Origin: Neoceratodus forsteri
Taxonomy: Eukaryota > Chordata > Ceratodontiformes > Ceratodontidae
Direction of reading: 5' to 3'
NCBI GenBank assembly: GCA_016271365.2
Contig: CM057455.1
Span: 1,561,070,501 to 1,561,134,500, forward strand
Length of the DNA stretch: 64,000 nucleotides
A program made the translations under genes and the position numbers. Below the pieces are notes generated by a model. It saw only the letters and a list, made by a program, of their open reading frames with translations, was not told the origin of the DNA and ran no database searches. This document shows positions 45,121-56,738 of this stretch, in pieces. Positions within the stretch are counted from its first letter, which is position 1. Every line of letters starts with the position of its first letter.

Positions 45121-45234
45121 CAGTACTAGCCTTACCAGTTGAGGGCTATAGAGGGGCAATATTTACACTGATGGATTAACTACTGACTGTCAGTTGTTAT
45201 GACTATTGGTAGTCAGTAGTTTATCCTGAAAAGT

Positions 45235-45335
45235 CAAGGTTTCCCATTATATATCCTAACAAGTCTGGGTATACTGTATATCCTAACAATTCTTGTTATA
45301 TATCCTAACAATTCTGGATATATATCCTAACAATT
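45235..45335. repeat. short tandem repeat 'TATATCCTAACAATTC'
   Basis: About five copies of a ~20-bp unit TATATCCTAACAA(T/G)TC(T/C). Confidence 0.85.
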
Positions 45336-45339
45336 CCAG

Positions 45340-46060
45340 TCTGACCACCACCTTCACCATCCAGTGCTCTGATCAGCTCACCCCCCCAACAGCCAACCAC
45401 CCTCCTCTGTGCTAGATCACCCTACCAGGCATCAGACTGTCCTCCATGCAGCTGGACAACCCTTCAAGCCCCAGCCTCTCCCATGATGAGCAACCTCACT
45501 GCAGCTAAAGCACCACACAGCCTCCAGACCAGCCTCTTCCCCAGCCAACCACCTATCCTGCATCTGGACCAGCCTCCAACTACTTGCCATTCAACCTCCA
45601 TGCAGCTGGAGAACTCCCCCAACCCTCCGTGCTAACCGACCACATCTCTGCATCTGTATCCCCCATGCCCCTGGACCAGCACTCCCCTAGTCAACCACTC
45701 TACCTATAGCCAGACTCACCAGAAGCTTCATACCTGCCTCACCATCCAACTATCTACCCTGCAGCGGGACCTCACTTCCATCCCCAAACTAGCCCCCCCA
45801 CACCAGCCACCCTCCCTGCTGCTGGCACACCCTTTCATGCCCTTGACTAGCCTCCCCCAGCAGACAACCCTCCCTGCAGCTGGACCCCCTGTGTTCATTC
45901 CCACCCATAGACCTGCCCCAAAGTTGAGCACTCTCCCTGGAGCTGGACACCCAGATAACCACCCTTCCCAGGAGCTGGACCCACCCTCCCTCCAGAGCAG
46001 AACCTCCCCTAGACCAGTCCCTTCCTGCAACTAGAGCTCCCCTCCTCAGATCACTCCTGT
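45340..46060. repeat. pyrimidine-rich degenerate repeat
   Basis: C-rich on the plus strand with recurrent 'CCCTGCAGCTGGACC', 'CCAGCCTCC' and 'CAACCACCCTCC' at roughly 50-70 bp. Overlapping frames on both strands reflect this composition. Confidence 0.65.
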
Positions 46061-47099
46061 ACAACCATGGACCCCATACTTCTCAATGCAGTATAAGAAA
46101 ATGTGAAACACTAACATACAAAATATAAATTCATGAGCGCCTTTAAAATAAACAACTACATAGATTCAAGGTATCAGTTAAAAGGCATGCTTTTCAGAAA
46201 AGGGACAATTACTCAAGAAATTCTTCCACAATACACAAAAGAGTGATTTTCATAATCAGCAGTCTTCAGCAAAAGAAAAAAAAGTACACTGATCCCAGCA
46301 TTACTATTTAATTTAATGTAATGGCTTTACATAAACTAAAGTTGTAATTAAATTGAATATAAGAATGCAGAAAAGCACAGTTTCCCCATGCAGTCCACCC
46401 CACATTGAATCAGTTTATGAACAAACAGGATCCAAAGAAATTAAATTCCTCCAAAAGTATATAAGGAGGTATTTTCATAAACAACACTCTGCAGGCTACT
46501 CCAGATTTTCTCAGATAAAAAAATGTAAAGTCTTTTCTCTGTAAATATAGATAAATATATGACTGAATGGACATACACACAGACAGTGCATTCTGGACTT
46601 GCTCATTCATACAATCTTCCTGCTTCTAAGTAACTCCCCTGCCCCCCTTAAGAAACTGCAACTGTAAAAGTAACGAAATTAGTAAACATATCACACATAA
46701 TAGATAAACTAGAGGCACAATGCACACTACACACTTCAAGGAGTGATTTGATTGGAAAAAAATGTGCATTTTAAAACCTTTTCAAAGGGTTTTAGCCACA
46801 GGAGTTCAGAGCAGAGAAAATGTCTTCACAGAAAATTATTCAATCACAGCATTTCAATTAAAACCTGAGTAATAATTCCCTTACTGTATTTAACATTTCA
46901 GGGAGTTAAAATGATGCACTTTTCTATATAAACATAAGCACTTACAGTACCCCATACATATAAATCTTAACTGCAGCCAACACCAGCTTGATATTCCAAA
47001 TGCAGTCTAACAATCACTTAGAGAAGGAACAGGAAGTGATTCTGGAAAATGTAGTTCACTGACTGAGTAGACTTCTGGAAAATGTAGTTCAGTAGACTT
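46061..47099. other. unassigned AT-rich sequence
   Basis: No gene recognised. A 31-bp direct duplication containing 'TTCTGGAAAATGTAGTTCA' lies at 47,040-47,095, just left of the TTAA element. Confidence 0.4.
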
Positions 47100-47221
47100 T
47101 TAAAGGGACACTGTCAACCTTTTTTTTTTGTATCATATTATTTTTAAGTGAAAAAAACACATTTTATGATTGCTTACCTTCTGTAAAATTCATTGGTGTT
47201 GCTGGTTGTTCTATCTGTCTC

Positions 47222-48165
47222 AATTTTATTTATTTATTTCAGTTTGGGATTAATACCTCTGAGTCAAGGACTCATTTTCAAAGGTTCCATGTCAGTGTTG
47301 AACAAACTTTACAAAAATACAAGGTTTACTGAGATTAAAAAAACAAACATTGAAGCATATGCAAGGCAGTAATAGTAAAATTTGAACATATACACATCAA
47401 ATTAGTACATAGTAACAGTAAGAGAGATTAGATAAGAGGGGCTGGGATGGGGGGCAGCCAGAGGTGGCATCGCCTGAGGAGGGAGAGAGGTGGAGCTTTC
47501 AACCAAGCAAGGCCATCGTCAGGTAATTGGGGGTAGGGGAAGGGGTTAAGAAATAAAGTGGTATATGGTAGAAAGATGTAGAGGGGGTAGGAAGTGGAAA
47601 ACTAGGAATGAAGTACTATAACATTAGCGCAGACAGGTATAAGTCATTTTAGAGCCAAGGAGAGATCTGAGCTCAGCTTTGAAAGTACTAATCTTGGTAG
47701 TATCAGAGAGGTCAGCAGGTAGCTCATTGTACCATTTCGGTCCTTGATACTGGATAGAGTTCTGGAAAAGTTTTGTCCTTTGGAAGGGGATTACCATCTT
47801 GTCAGCGACCACACTTCAGATAGATTTTGTTATGGCAGCCAGTTTAAAGTGTCTGCCCAGTGTGGGGGATGTCAGTCCAAGCAGTACTTTTTTTAGAAGT
47901 AGGCAGGTTTGGTATTGCCCTCTAAGATGGAGTGGGAGCAACCCAGTTTCAGTGTAGAGCAAGCAGGTCTGGGTGTCGAGAGTATCCCCCAAAGTAAGAT
48001 GACAGGCCTTATTGAGGAGTGTGTTGATCATGTTAAGATCAGTTTTAGTGCCTGCCCCATATATAGGCAACCCATAGTCAATGGTAGACAGTACTGAGCT
48101 ACTGGTGGCTAAATAAATCAACAAAGGACTGAAAAAATAAATAATCAGCATACTAGCGATGTCAG
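47222..48165 (-). mobile_element. L2-type LINE 3' fragment, antisense
   Basis: 3' end at the ATTT repeats near 47,225-47,240, 5' end near 48,165. It contains the C-terminal coding part and a ~380-bp 3'UTR with an 11-bp AAAGCTCCACC-type stretch. The amino acid sequence differs clearly from the copies at 12-13.8, 17-21 and 30-36 kb, so it is another subfamily. Confidence 0.8.
47624..48151 (-). pseudogene. L2-type LINE ORF2, C-terminal end
   Basis: Two consecutive antisense frames (48,151-47,816 and 47,812-47,624), parted by one stop. The first has the thumb/post-RT pattern 'SSVLSTIDYGLPIYGAG' and 'TGLLPLHLRGQYQTCLLLKK'; the second the LINE C-terminal signature 'YQGPKWYNELPADL' and 'ISTFKAELRSLL' (family form G-P-x-x-W-N-x-L-P, then F-K-x-x-L-[KR]). 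No catalytic residues lie in this part. Confidence 0.82.
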
Positions 48166-48385
48166 TTTTATAGAAATATAGAAACTGATGGCAGATCAGG
48201 ACCGCTTGGCCTGCCTAGTCTACCCATATTCCTTACCTACTGTAACATCGCAGACTCCACTTGATCTCCAGACCCCCCTCCTTACCACTAAAGTTACGTT
48301 ATGCCTATCTCATGCCTTCTTTAATCCCACTACAATATTTGCCCCTACCACCTCCATTGGAAGGCTGTTCCAGGCATCCACCACT
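48166..48385 (-). mobile_element. CR1 LINE 3' tail, antisense
   Basis: In plus orientation it starts 'ATAGAAATATAGAAACTGAT' with 'GGCCTGCCTAGTCTACCCAT' and ends in the C-terminal codons 'GGAAGGCTGTTCCAGGCATC'. It belongs to the same class as the 32,099 and 50,284 ends. Confidence 0.85.
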
Positions 48386-48589
48386 CCTTGTTCAGTAGAA
48401 GTGAAATGCATGGTAATGTACCCATCAGCCTGTTCTGGTGGTAGTTCGGGTGGATACTAAAGATTCCATGGCACTTCTCGAAAAGAATAGGGAACTTTCC
48501 CCGGTGTCCTGGTCAAATTTACCCCATTCACTAAAAATAGCACCAACAGCTTAATCTGGTTCAAGGTCAGTTGGCATTCATCTATATCC

Positions 48590-48675
48590 CCCTCCCATGG
48601 GTCATGCCTGAAAATAGGCAGAATTTGACTAGTGAACTTACCCGGTCAACAAAAACGAACTAAATAAATAAATTA
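48590..48675 (+). mobile_element. L2-type LINE 3' tail
   Basis: 'GGGTCATGCCTGAAAATAGG' to 'ACCCGGTCAACAAAAACG' and AAAT repeats: the same 3' end as at 35,740-35,805 and 21,060-21,140. Confidence 0.85.
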
Positions 48676-50283
48676 TTGAACTGTAATTTTCATTAGTGAT
48701 TCAGTATTATTAAAAAAATTGTACTTTGAAGTGCATTGCAGTTCTATTTCTAAGCCTCATTTAGTAATAGTTTACTCTTAAAAAAGTAGTCTGCTGACTA
48801 ATTCTTAGAATTTACTATTCTTACAGGTTGTGTTTTTTTAATAATGATTAAAGATGATCAAAAATGACATAAATTAGTCTTCAAAGAGCAATTAATAACT
48901 GCTTTAATACTAAATTTGGTATTCAACTTTGGTGAGCTGGAAGAGAGAAGGGAATGACTCCCAGGAGGAGGAGTTGCAATTTAAAGGGAAACAGCTTGAG
49001 CCAATGAAATTAAAAGAGCAACCTCCCACTGAAGCCAAATTAGTTAGGAAAGGGGGACAACAACCAAGAGGAAGAATTAAAGTCTCTGAAACCCTGTCCT
49101 CTATAAATTCCAGGAAACAAATCAGCTGGTTATTGATAAATCCTTGATTCCTGGAAATGCAGCATCTCATTTCTCCTATCTACTGTAAATTAATCTCACC
49201 CCATTACTGATGATGAGGAGCACATGTGGGGGATGGACACATCCAGCCCTTTCCCAAATAATAATGATCGTTGGGACATAGAATTTAATATCTCAAAGAT
49301 GGAGTCCTGAGAAAACTCCAGTATCCCCAGTAAGGTGCCCAGGTGCTCCTGATAAGGCGTAAACAAACTTGCTGGCATAAGCCCCATAAAAATAAACTGC
49401 AGCTTGCAGTTTAAAAGATTTTGTTTATTTCCTCAGCTTGTTTAGCTAGTTGGCATGAACCTGTGCCAGTTAGAAGGTCCACCTCACACTGGGCAGCTGG
49501 TTGCCACCCAGGTTACTAGGGACTTGGCATCACAATCGCAGGGAGGGCGCTGGAGTGGGTGGCCAGTCGCAGCCATTAGTTTTTAAAAAGAGTGCAGACT
49601 GAGGAGAGGACAAATAGCAGCAGAAGAGGAGCCAGTGACCAGCAGGGAGTACTTACCTCAAGCTTGGGGGGTGGTTCTTCACTGCATCCTGGCCTGTCCT
49701 GTGAAGACGTCCAGTTCCTATTCCATTGGTGCTACAACCCGTAGTGTCGGTGATCAAGGCAGCAAGCCGAAGAATTAGCAGTTGGCTGGCCACAGTACCA
49801 GCTCTGTTTAGCCCTATTTGTTATAGTATTTAGTTAAAAAGAAAAAGTTTTCAGTCCCTCAACGGTGGTGCATCAGGCCAGCAGAGTGTCAGAGAGGAAC
49901 AAGCAACCAGCAAGGTCCAGAAGGAAGACTGCCGATCATCTGCCTGCAGTCAAATCCTACCTCTTCTACCTGCCCTCTTCTCTGTAACTTCTACCCGGGC
50001 TGTGGCAGTGAGTCAGCACCATCAGACAGGTGATTTCTGCCAGAATGAATTACTTAAAAAAATGTGTTTAATTGTGTCAGATGGTGCAGCAAGGGATGGC
50101 CATAGCTGTTTGTGGGGCTAGGACAAAGCCCCAGAGAAAAGGACCACCTGAAGGCAGATCTGTTTAAATTTATTTAAATCATGCTCCAGCAGGGAAGCAT
50201 TGGCAGGGGGAACTATATAAAGTAGGTAGCTCCTGGAGGCAGAGCAAAAGGGGAAGCAGGCCATGTATTCAAAAGTAAAGGCT
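48676..50283. other. unassigned sequence
   Basis: About 1.6 kb. Frames at 48,929 (72 codons, plus) and 48,910 (86 codons, minus) overlap, and neither has a known domain. Nothing else recognised. Confidence 0.4.
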
Positions 50284-51822
50284 CCATAGATACATAGATA
50301 CATAGACAGTGTCAGCAGATAAGGGCCTATGGCCTGCCTGCCCAGTCTGCCCATTTGAGCTTGTAAGTTCACTTTATGTTTTCCTAGAAGTCTGTTGCCC
50401 CTTACTCCTGACCTCCAGAATTCCTTTATGTCTATCTCATGCATTCTTAAATCCTGTGATTGTTTCAGCCCCCCCCTCACTTCCTCTGGCAGGGTGGTCC
50501 ACTTGTCCACCACCCATTCTGTGAAGAAATTCTTAATATGTTTCCTCTGAATTGTCCTCCCTCCAACTTCATCCCATGTCGTCTAGTCCTGGAACATCTT
50601 TTTCACTTAAAAATAGTGTATTCCTGCATCCTGTTCCTCCCTGTAAGATACTTGCATGTATCTACCGTATCCCCTCTCTCCCTCCTCTCCTCCAGGGAGT
50701 ACATATTCAAGTCCTTCAACCTGTCCTCGTAGGACTTGTAAGGCAATCCATGTACCATCTTTGTTCCCCTCCTCTGAACCTTCTCTACCCTGTCTGTGTC
50801 CTTACATAGGTAAGATCTCCAGAACTGTACACTGTGTCCAGGTGGGGCTTCACTAGTGTCTTGTATAGTGGAATTATGACCTCCTTTTTCCTGCTGGTGA
50901 TGCCCCTGCCGATGCATCCCAGCATCCTATCTGCTGTACCTGCTGCCTTGTCATACTGTTTCCCTACCTTGAGGTCATCAGAGATGATAACCCTAAGATC
51001 CCTTTCCTGCTTGGTGCATGCTATATCCTCACCCCCCAACTGATATATTGTGCCAGAGTTTTTGTGCTCCACATGCATTATCTTGTACTTCTTTGCACTG
51101 AATTTCAACTGCCAAACCCCTGACCATTCTTCAAGTTTCTGCAGGTCCCTTCTCATTCTGTCTACACCTTCTGGTGTGTCTACTCTGTTACAAAGCTTTG
51201 TGTTATCAGCTAACAGGGAAATTCTGTCTTCTAGGTCCTGCACAATGTCACTGATGAAGATGTTGAACAGGACCAGTCCCAGCACTGATCCCTGTGGTAC
51301 CCCACTGGTCACTCTTCCCTCTGTGGAGTGACAGCCATTTACCACCACCTTCTGTGTCCTGCCTCCCAGCCAGTTACCTACCCACCACACTAATTTCCTG
51401 CCCACACCCACATTCCCCAGATTGTGTAATAGCCTTCTATGTGGCACAGTGTCAAAGGCCTTGCTGAAGTCAAGATAGGCCATGTCCACTGCCCTTCTCT
51501 GCTCCACCTCCCTAGTCACCCAGTCAAAAAATTCAATGAGGTTAGTCTAACATGACCTCCCTCTGGTGAAACCATGCTGCTTTGGGTCCTGTAGTCCATT
51601 GACAATCAGATGTTCCACCAATCTCTCCTTCAGTAGTGCTTCCATGATCTTCCCCACTACCGAGGTGAGGCTGACAGGTCTGTAGTTCCCTGCTTTCTCT
51701 TTGTTCCCACTTTTGTACAAGGGGACTACATCTGCTGTCCTCCAGATTTTGGGTACCTCCCCTGTTTCCAGTGATCAGCTAAACAGGATTGCCAGAGGTT
51801 CAGTCACCACCTCTTTTAGTTC
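50284..51822 (-). mobile_element. CR1 LINE, 5'-truncated, antisense
   Basis: 3' end at 50,284 in the form of 'ATAGATACATAGATACATAG', the reverse of the TCTATGTA tail at 16,417. The 5' end lies in the linker before the RT near 51,822. It follows the copy at 14,600-16,440 closely over the whole length. Confidence 0.9.
50785..51519 (-). pseudogene. CR1 ORF2, reverse transcriptase part (open 244 codons)
   Basis: The frame holds 'MAYLDFSKAFDTVPHRRLL' (residues 14-32, first catalytic Asp), 'SGVPQGSVLGLVLFNIFISD' (72-91), 'ISLLADNTKLCNRVD' (99-113, where the family FADD is LADN, so the second of the paired Asp is lost), 'WQLKFSAKKYKIMH' (136-149), 'LRVIISDDLKVGKQ' and 'MLGCIGRGITSRKKEVIIPL'. It then frameshifts; the rest of ORF2 is in the frame 50,917-50,603 ('SYEDRLKDLNMYSLEERRE'). 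The catalytic change alone predicts an inactive RT. Confidence 0.9.
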
Positions 51823-53449
51823 TTCAGTGAAGGAGCAGGGCAGAGAAAGGCCCCATTTTCAGATATGTTAGCATAGATGGGCTACTGAACTAGAGCTAGC
51901 TAGCTCAAACATCTCATTTATTTATAAATATGCACCTTGTGGGCCAGTTGGGGCAAAGCAAACCCCAGCTGTAAAAGAGATAACGCCCCCAGGGTGGAAA
52001 AGGGTGGCTAGTAGCCAGATGACAACCAGTAGCCAAATCCAGGGTTAGTGTTTTAAACTGCAAATGTTAGTAATTTAAGCACACTAGAGCAACAGCTCCA
52101 GCCAAGAGAAAGAGAGTGGGACAGCCAGTCAGCCACCCTTGCAGTATAGTTGCCAATGCCCCTTAGCCCCTTAGCCAAGGAGTGACAGCTAGCGTGGGAT
52201 CCCTAGCATATATGCTAGCTAGATTGCCTTTAGTCAATACCTGGAAGTGGTTCTTTAACATCTACTTTCTATAATAGCTGCACTAGGAGAAGCAATACAT
52301 AAGGGGAAAACCTGGCTAAAGCTGGATATACCTAGCTACACGGGGACCCTGAGGGATATTCTTCCTCCCACAGGCACTTGCTGTGGGTTCACCCTCCCCA
52401 TTTCCTCATCAGGTTGTTTGCTTTGTTTTGCTATATGTCTCCCTTTCACTGCTGGTCTATGCAGCTCAGAAAATAACGTTGCCCTCAGTGGCTCTCAGCT
52501 CCTTCCCTGTTAGAGGTGTGTCATCTGGGCTGTTTTGTTGTTTTTCAGTGGTGCCCTATTCCTTGTCTCACTCTGGATGGTGTTCTGTCTGTGATTGTTT
52601 CTCCTGTTTTGTATAAAAATTGTTGGTATATGAAACGCATCCTCACGGTGAAATTAATTTCAACAATAATACTACTCGCTGCTATTGCAAGACAGTATTT
52701 AGCCATTGAGCACATCACCAAAAATACCCAGATCTGTTGGTAAAACAAACAAAACAAAGCTATTTGAACATTTACAAAGAGTTTACATCATAAACAAATA
52801 TTAACTATAATGTGGAAGTATAATAAATGTCTGCAAACCAACACTTTGAAAGTGTTTTTTTTTTAAACATAATCTCTAAGATTTCTAAGAAAGAGCAGTG
52901 GTAAAACAGTATAATAAAAATTCTAAAGTGTTGGCAGTACTACTCCAGTGTGCATCAAAAATTAATGAAGGAATGCAGTGGTGAAGAAGTGTGCAAGAAA
53001 ACTTGTCAATTATTTGCAGTGCTACTGCAGTGTGCATCTAAACATAAGAAAGATAATGCAGTGTTAAAGGAGTGTAACACAAAGTCAATGGAGTGAATTT
53101 ACAGTGCAGTGAATAAAAGCAGTGATATATTAGTGTGGACTGCAATAACACTGAAATGAGACTCAAGACTGCAGTGTGCACTCCACTTCCCTCTGGGCTG
53201 TTAAGCTGGCTTGTGAGCATATCATTGCTTGCACTAAAGTTACTGTAACTTGAGTAGAGAATTGAAAGTGCATGCTTGCCTCTAATATGGTTCATTACAG
53301 GGGGTTCTAGGGGGTTTGCCAGAAGACCCACCCTGGTGGTAAGTGCAAGGTGTGTGAGCATATTATTAAAGCTTGTTAAAAACTGTCTATTGAATACTGC
53401 AGCAAGTTACTGTCAAGCTAAAGGTGTGAGGTCACTAGCAGTAGTAGTA
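51823..53449. other. unassigned sequence with local repeats
   Basis: No gene recognised. Near 52,940-53,110 the words 'TACTGCAGTGTGCATC' and 'AATGCAGTG..GAAG' recur at ~100-bp spacing, a short degenerate tandem repeat. A palindromic CTAGCTAGCTC-type cluster lies near 51,892. Confidence 0.4.
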
Positions 53450-53694
53450 GCAAAAACTTTTATTTTTAGGCAGGATAGAAGATGGAGTAACACATCATTA
53501 GGACAAAGTCCTATTTACAAGATGATCCTGTTTATATAACGTTCCAAAAACATTTAAGACTTGAAAATATAACATCAATGACACAAAAGGAAAATAAAAG
53601 ATACATACAATACTAGACTATTCTATATAACAAATCCAATAAATAAATCTAAAATATCATGGTACATTTATATATTTAAACAGCTGCACACATG
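53450..53694 (-). mobile_element. 3' end of antisense LINE interrupted by Harbinger (left part)
   Basis: AT-rich sequence on the left of the Harbinger. I read it as the 3'UTR of the antisense LINE whose coding part begins again at 60,645, because the Harbinger target triplet joins the two parts. There is no direct coding evidence in this piece. Confidence 0.5.
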
Positions 53695-54601
53695 GGGCCG
53701 GATAATCAAACTGCGCCCAAAAAGTGCGCAACAGCAGGAGCAAGCACAAGTCAATTGCGTACATGTGCAATAGACGCGATATTCAAACATGGAGCAAGCC
53801 AAATTGCACAACCAGCCAACGTCTGAATATTGCACAACCTGAGCTATAGCGCAACCAGGAAGGGGAAGCTGAGCAGAGACGACACGCCATAGCGCAACAA
53901 AGGCAGCCCAGCTGAGCAGTCCAGAGGCGCCATAACGCAAGCAGAGAGACCCCCAGCAGCAAAGCAATGGAACTGCACAGCCAGGGAGGTAGGCAGGGGC
54001 CCACCACCCATGCCACAGATGGGCACAGGGACACACTGCAGAACCAACAATGTACCCTCACACCCCAAGCACAGCATAAGTGGGGGAGGGACGGAATAGC
54101 CACCGGACCATGGGGACAAGCAAACAAAGCACATCCCGGCCGTGTTACCACAGCACACCCACAGGCAAGATGAGACTGCCACACAAAGGGGGCGGACCAC
54201 CCCAGTGTACAGCAGCCCCCCCTTGTGCACAGCACACCCTGCACTGTGACCCCAAGACACCACCCATGAGCAGTGACCAGCACTGCAGGAATCCCCACGC
54301 CTCCCCCCGGCACACCGCAACCTCGTGTACCACAGAACTATACAAGCCAAACCCACCATGAGCACCCAGCAGTGGGTGGCAGCACACGGCAATACTGACT
54401 GAAAGCCACACCCACACCAGAGACACCACCCCCCACACACACGCACACACATACCCATGACCATACCACCCCAGATGCCATGCACACCACTGCAACTGAG
54501 CACCTATAGCCAGCTGCAGATCAGAGACCACCACAGTATTGATATCAAAATATATAAATGTAATAAACAAGAATAAGAATAACAACAATACAACTATATA
54601 C

Positions 54602-54602
<1 letters not shown>

Positions 54603-54632
<30 letters not shown>
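54603..54632. repeat. (TA)n microsatellite
   Basis: About 15 TA units, inside the Harbinger element downstream of Myb gene A. Confidence 0.95.
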
Positions 54633-54634
<2 letters not shown>

Positions 54635-54725
54635 AAGCAGGGTGGGGTATGGGTATAAGGTAGGGGTGGGTAAGGGGCAGGGGTGAACAACAGGGAGAGG
54701 GAAGGTGGAGTGAGGTGATGGGCAG

Positions 54726-55960
54726 CTACTGCCTGCCAGCCTGCCCTCCTGCCGCCTGGTGCTGGGTCCGGGGCCTCCTCCTGTGCCACACTCCATGCCA
54801 CTGAAGGTCCAATAGGATGGCGAGAGAGTCAATGGCCACCTGTGTCAGCCGCTGCAGTGTCCGCTCCATTCATCACAGGATCTGGATACCTAGGACAAGG
54901 GATCAGAGTCAATGGCTGTGACTGTCCACATTCCTGAATCCCACCCATCATGCATGGCATACAGCCAAGTGCCCCGCTCCTGTGATGGACTGCACCCACC
55001 CACAGTGACCGTGCACAAGACATGCCCAACCAGGCAGCAACAGCAATGTGTACCACTGCACACACACACCACCCATGTCCATCACAGCACAACCAAGGCT
55101 GTCCAGTGACGTGGCTATGTGGTGGGATGCTAGTGCCACAGCCATGTGCCCAGTGCATGCATGGACCACCAGTGATGCACACACAGACATGCAGTGCCAC
55201 TGGACAGTGATGACTGTCACTTGTTGCGTGCATGGTAGTGTTGTCCATGGATGGTGGCCGTGCCCCCCCCAGCATGCAATAGCATCCATGATGTAATGAC
55301 ACTCATCCTCATCAAGCCGCTGCTGCTGCTGCTGCTGCTGCGGCTGTGGCTGCTGCTGCTGCTGATGCTGCTGCTGCTGCTGTGGCCCAACTCCTATGCC
55401 ACCTCTGCCAGCCACCCCTGCACTGCCATTCTGTGCCTCAGCCCGGGCCTGCCTCCGCTCCTCCATGCCTGTGGGAGACAAATGAAGAGAAACACATCCG
55501 TGAGATCCCAAAGCAGACAGCCCCTTGCCCCATTGAGCGTGCCTGCCCACACAACCAGACCCATACAGCACACACCTGCAAACACCTTCACAGCAAACCA
55601 TAGTCCAACCCACCCCCATGCGCAGGTCACAGTACACAGTGTCACCCATGCGGACAATACAGGTGCATAGACAGCACACCCACCTGGCCTAGGCACATTG
55701 CCCCTCCTGGCATGTGACCTGAGGCGCTCCAGCAGTTCCCGCTCCCTCCTGCGGAGGTCACCATACCGGTGCCTGCACTGCTTTAGAGTCCTCCGCTGCT
55801 CAGTGGCCTGCTCCAGATTCGTCGCCACCAGCTGCCACACATGGGTGCGGGCCATGTGCAGGGGTTCTCCCCGAAACAGTGACCCATGGTGTGGCTCCAC
55901 CACAGCCACCAGGTTGGCCAACTCCACCGCACTCCACTGTGGAGCTCTCCTGTGTGCCAT
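54726..55960 (-). pseudogene. Harbinger accessory gene A: Myb/SANT-like DNA-binding protein with glutamine tract
   Basis: Harbinger transposons need a Myb/SANT-like partner that binds their ends and helps bring the transposase to the nucleus. Exon 1 (55,960-55,684) opens at ATG with 'MAHRRAPQWSAVELANLVAV', then 'HVWQLVATNLEQA', 'LKQCRHRYGDLRRRERELLE': the three-helix trihelix/Myb pattern with spaced Trp. It ends at a GT donor after 'NVPRPG'. The intron is 55,469-55,683 (GTGGGTG...CCCACAG). Exon 2 from 55,468 keeps frame ('MEERRQARAEAQNG') into a glutamine tract and 'RLDEDECHYIMDAI'. A third block (about 54,885-54,726) reads 'MERTLQRLTQVAIDSLAILL', a likely helical tail, but has two TGA codons just before it. 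The junction from exon 2 to it is not resolved. First two exons intact, end doubtful. Confidence 0.82.
55316..55383 (-). repeat. CAG/CTG repeat coding a glutamine tract
   Basis: Imperfect CTG run on the plus strand (CAG in the gene A sense), giving about 20 glutamines broken by His and Pro. Confidence 0.92.
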
Positions 55961-56738
55961 CCCTGCAGTTGTATAGTAGGCAATATGGCACTCCACAGCG
56001 CGGTAACCCCACGTGGAAATGTTGCACAATACAACTCCATCAGTCTCTATCGCGCTGTTCGTATAGCACTGCCGTCCACATCGGCTGTTACTGAACAGCG
56101 CTGAGGAGCCATATAGACATGCCAGACGACAGCACCAGGGGCAAAGGTCGCAAGACAAGGTCGCGGTTCAGTGGCGCAGACCACGCACAGTGCCATCGGA
56201 CGCCCACATGTCCAGCGCGATCGGTCACCCGCGTGCCAGTGCCACAGTGTACTATCGCGCAGGTGTGCCACAGCGCTACGTGGTGCCCAGCGCTGTAGCA
56301 CCACTGGCACAATAGTGGCTGTGACCTGTATTGTTGATCGCACACAGCACGTCATCAGAGCGGCAGATGCCGGCATCAGCTACATGGGCATGCGCAATGC
56401 GGTGTACTACGCAGTCACAGAACTGCGCCATTGGCTCAGCCGGCACAACCGTATTGCGCAAAGCGCAACAGCGCGATCTTCAGCCGACATACTGTATGCA
56501 AATCATCTGATCAGCCATTCAAAGGCGCATTGGCGTGATTTGCATCTCATTTAAGTTGCTCCACTACTAATTTGCATGCATTGCGCTATAAATGTGCGAC
56601 AGTGATCTGCGGTGGCCAGAGTAGGTTACTGCAGGTGAGAGGTGAGTTGCATGCTGTGTGATGTTCTGGGCAATGGTCATGGGGTAATGCTGTATACTGC
56701 ACAGTGACAGGTGTCCACTTCCACCCATTCAGACTGAC
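55961..56738. promoter_or_regulatory. divergent intergenic region between the two Myb/SANT-like genes
   Basis: 778 bp between the start codons of gene A (minus) and gene B (plus), rich in CpG and in GCGCAA/TTGCGC words like those at the element ends (56,400-56,600). A shared bidirectional promoter is inference from position and composition. The 127-codon frame at 56,171 and its antisense shadows have no family resemblance. Confidence 0.45.

Larger units (their letters stand above)
47100..48420. mobile_element. TTAA-flanked element, second copy, with nested LINE pieces
   Basis: Begins TTAAAGGGACACTGTCAACC at 47,100 and follows the copy at 39,574 to 'GTTGTTCTATCTGTCT' (47,219). It resumes at 48,386 with 'CCTTGTTCAGTAGAAGTGAA' to about 48,420. 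An L2-type LINE fragment and a CR1 tail fill the gap. Its right end was not found. Confidence 0.78.

Noticed and set aside
53783..54801. Minus-strand frames of 176-219 codons inside the Harbinger left part
   Set aside because: Trp/Cys-rich low-complexity products that overlap in several frames, with no motif; they arise from GC-rich sequence low in stops.
54948..55679. Plain 243-codon reading of the glutamine-tract region
   Set aside because: The true reading joins exon 1 of Myb gene A to 55,468 by splicing; the part before that is intron and the part after about 55,290 has no support.
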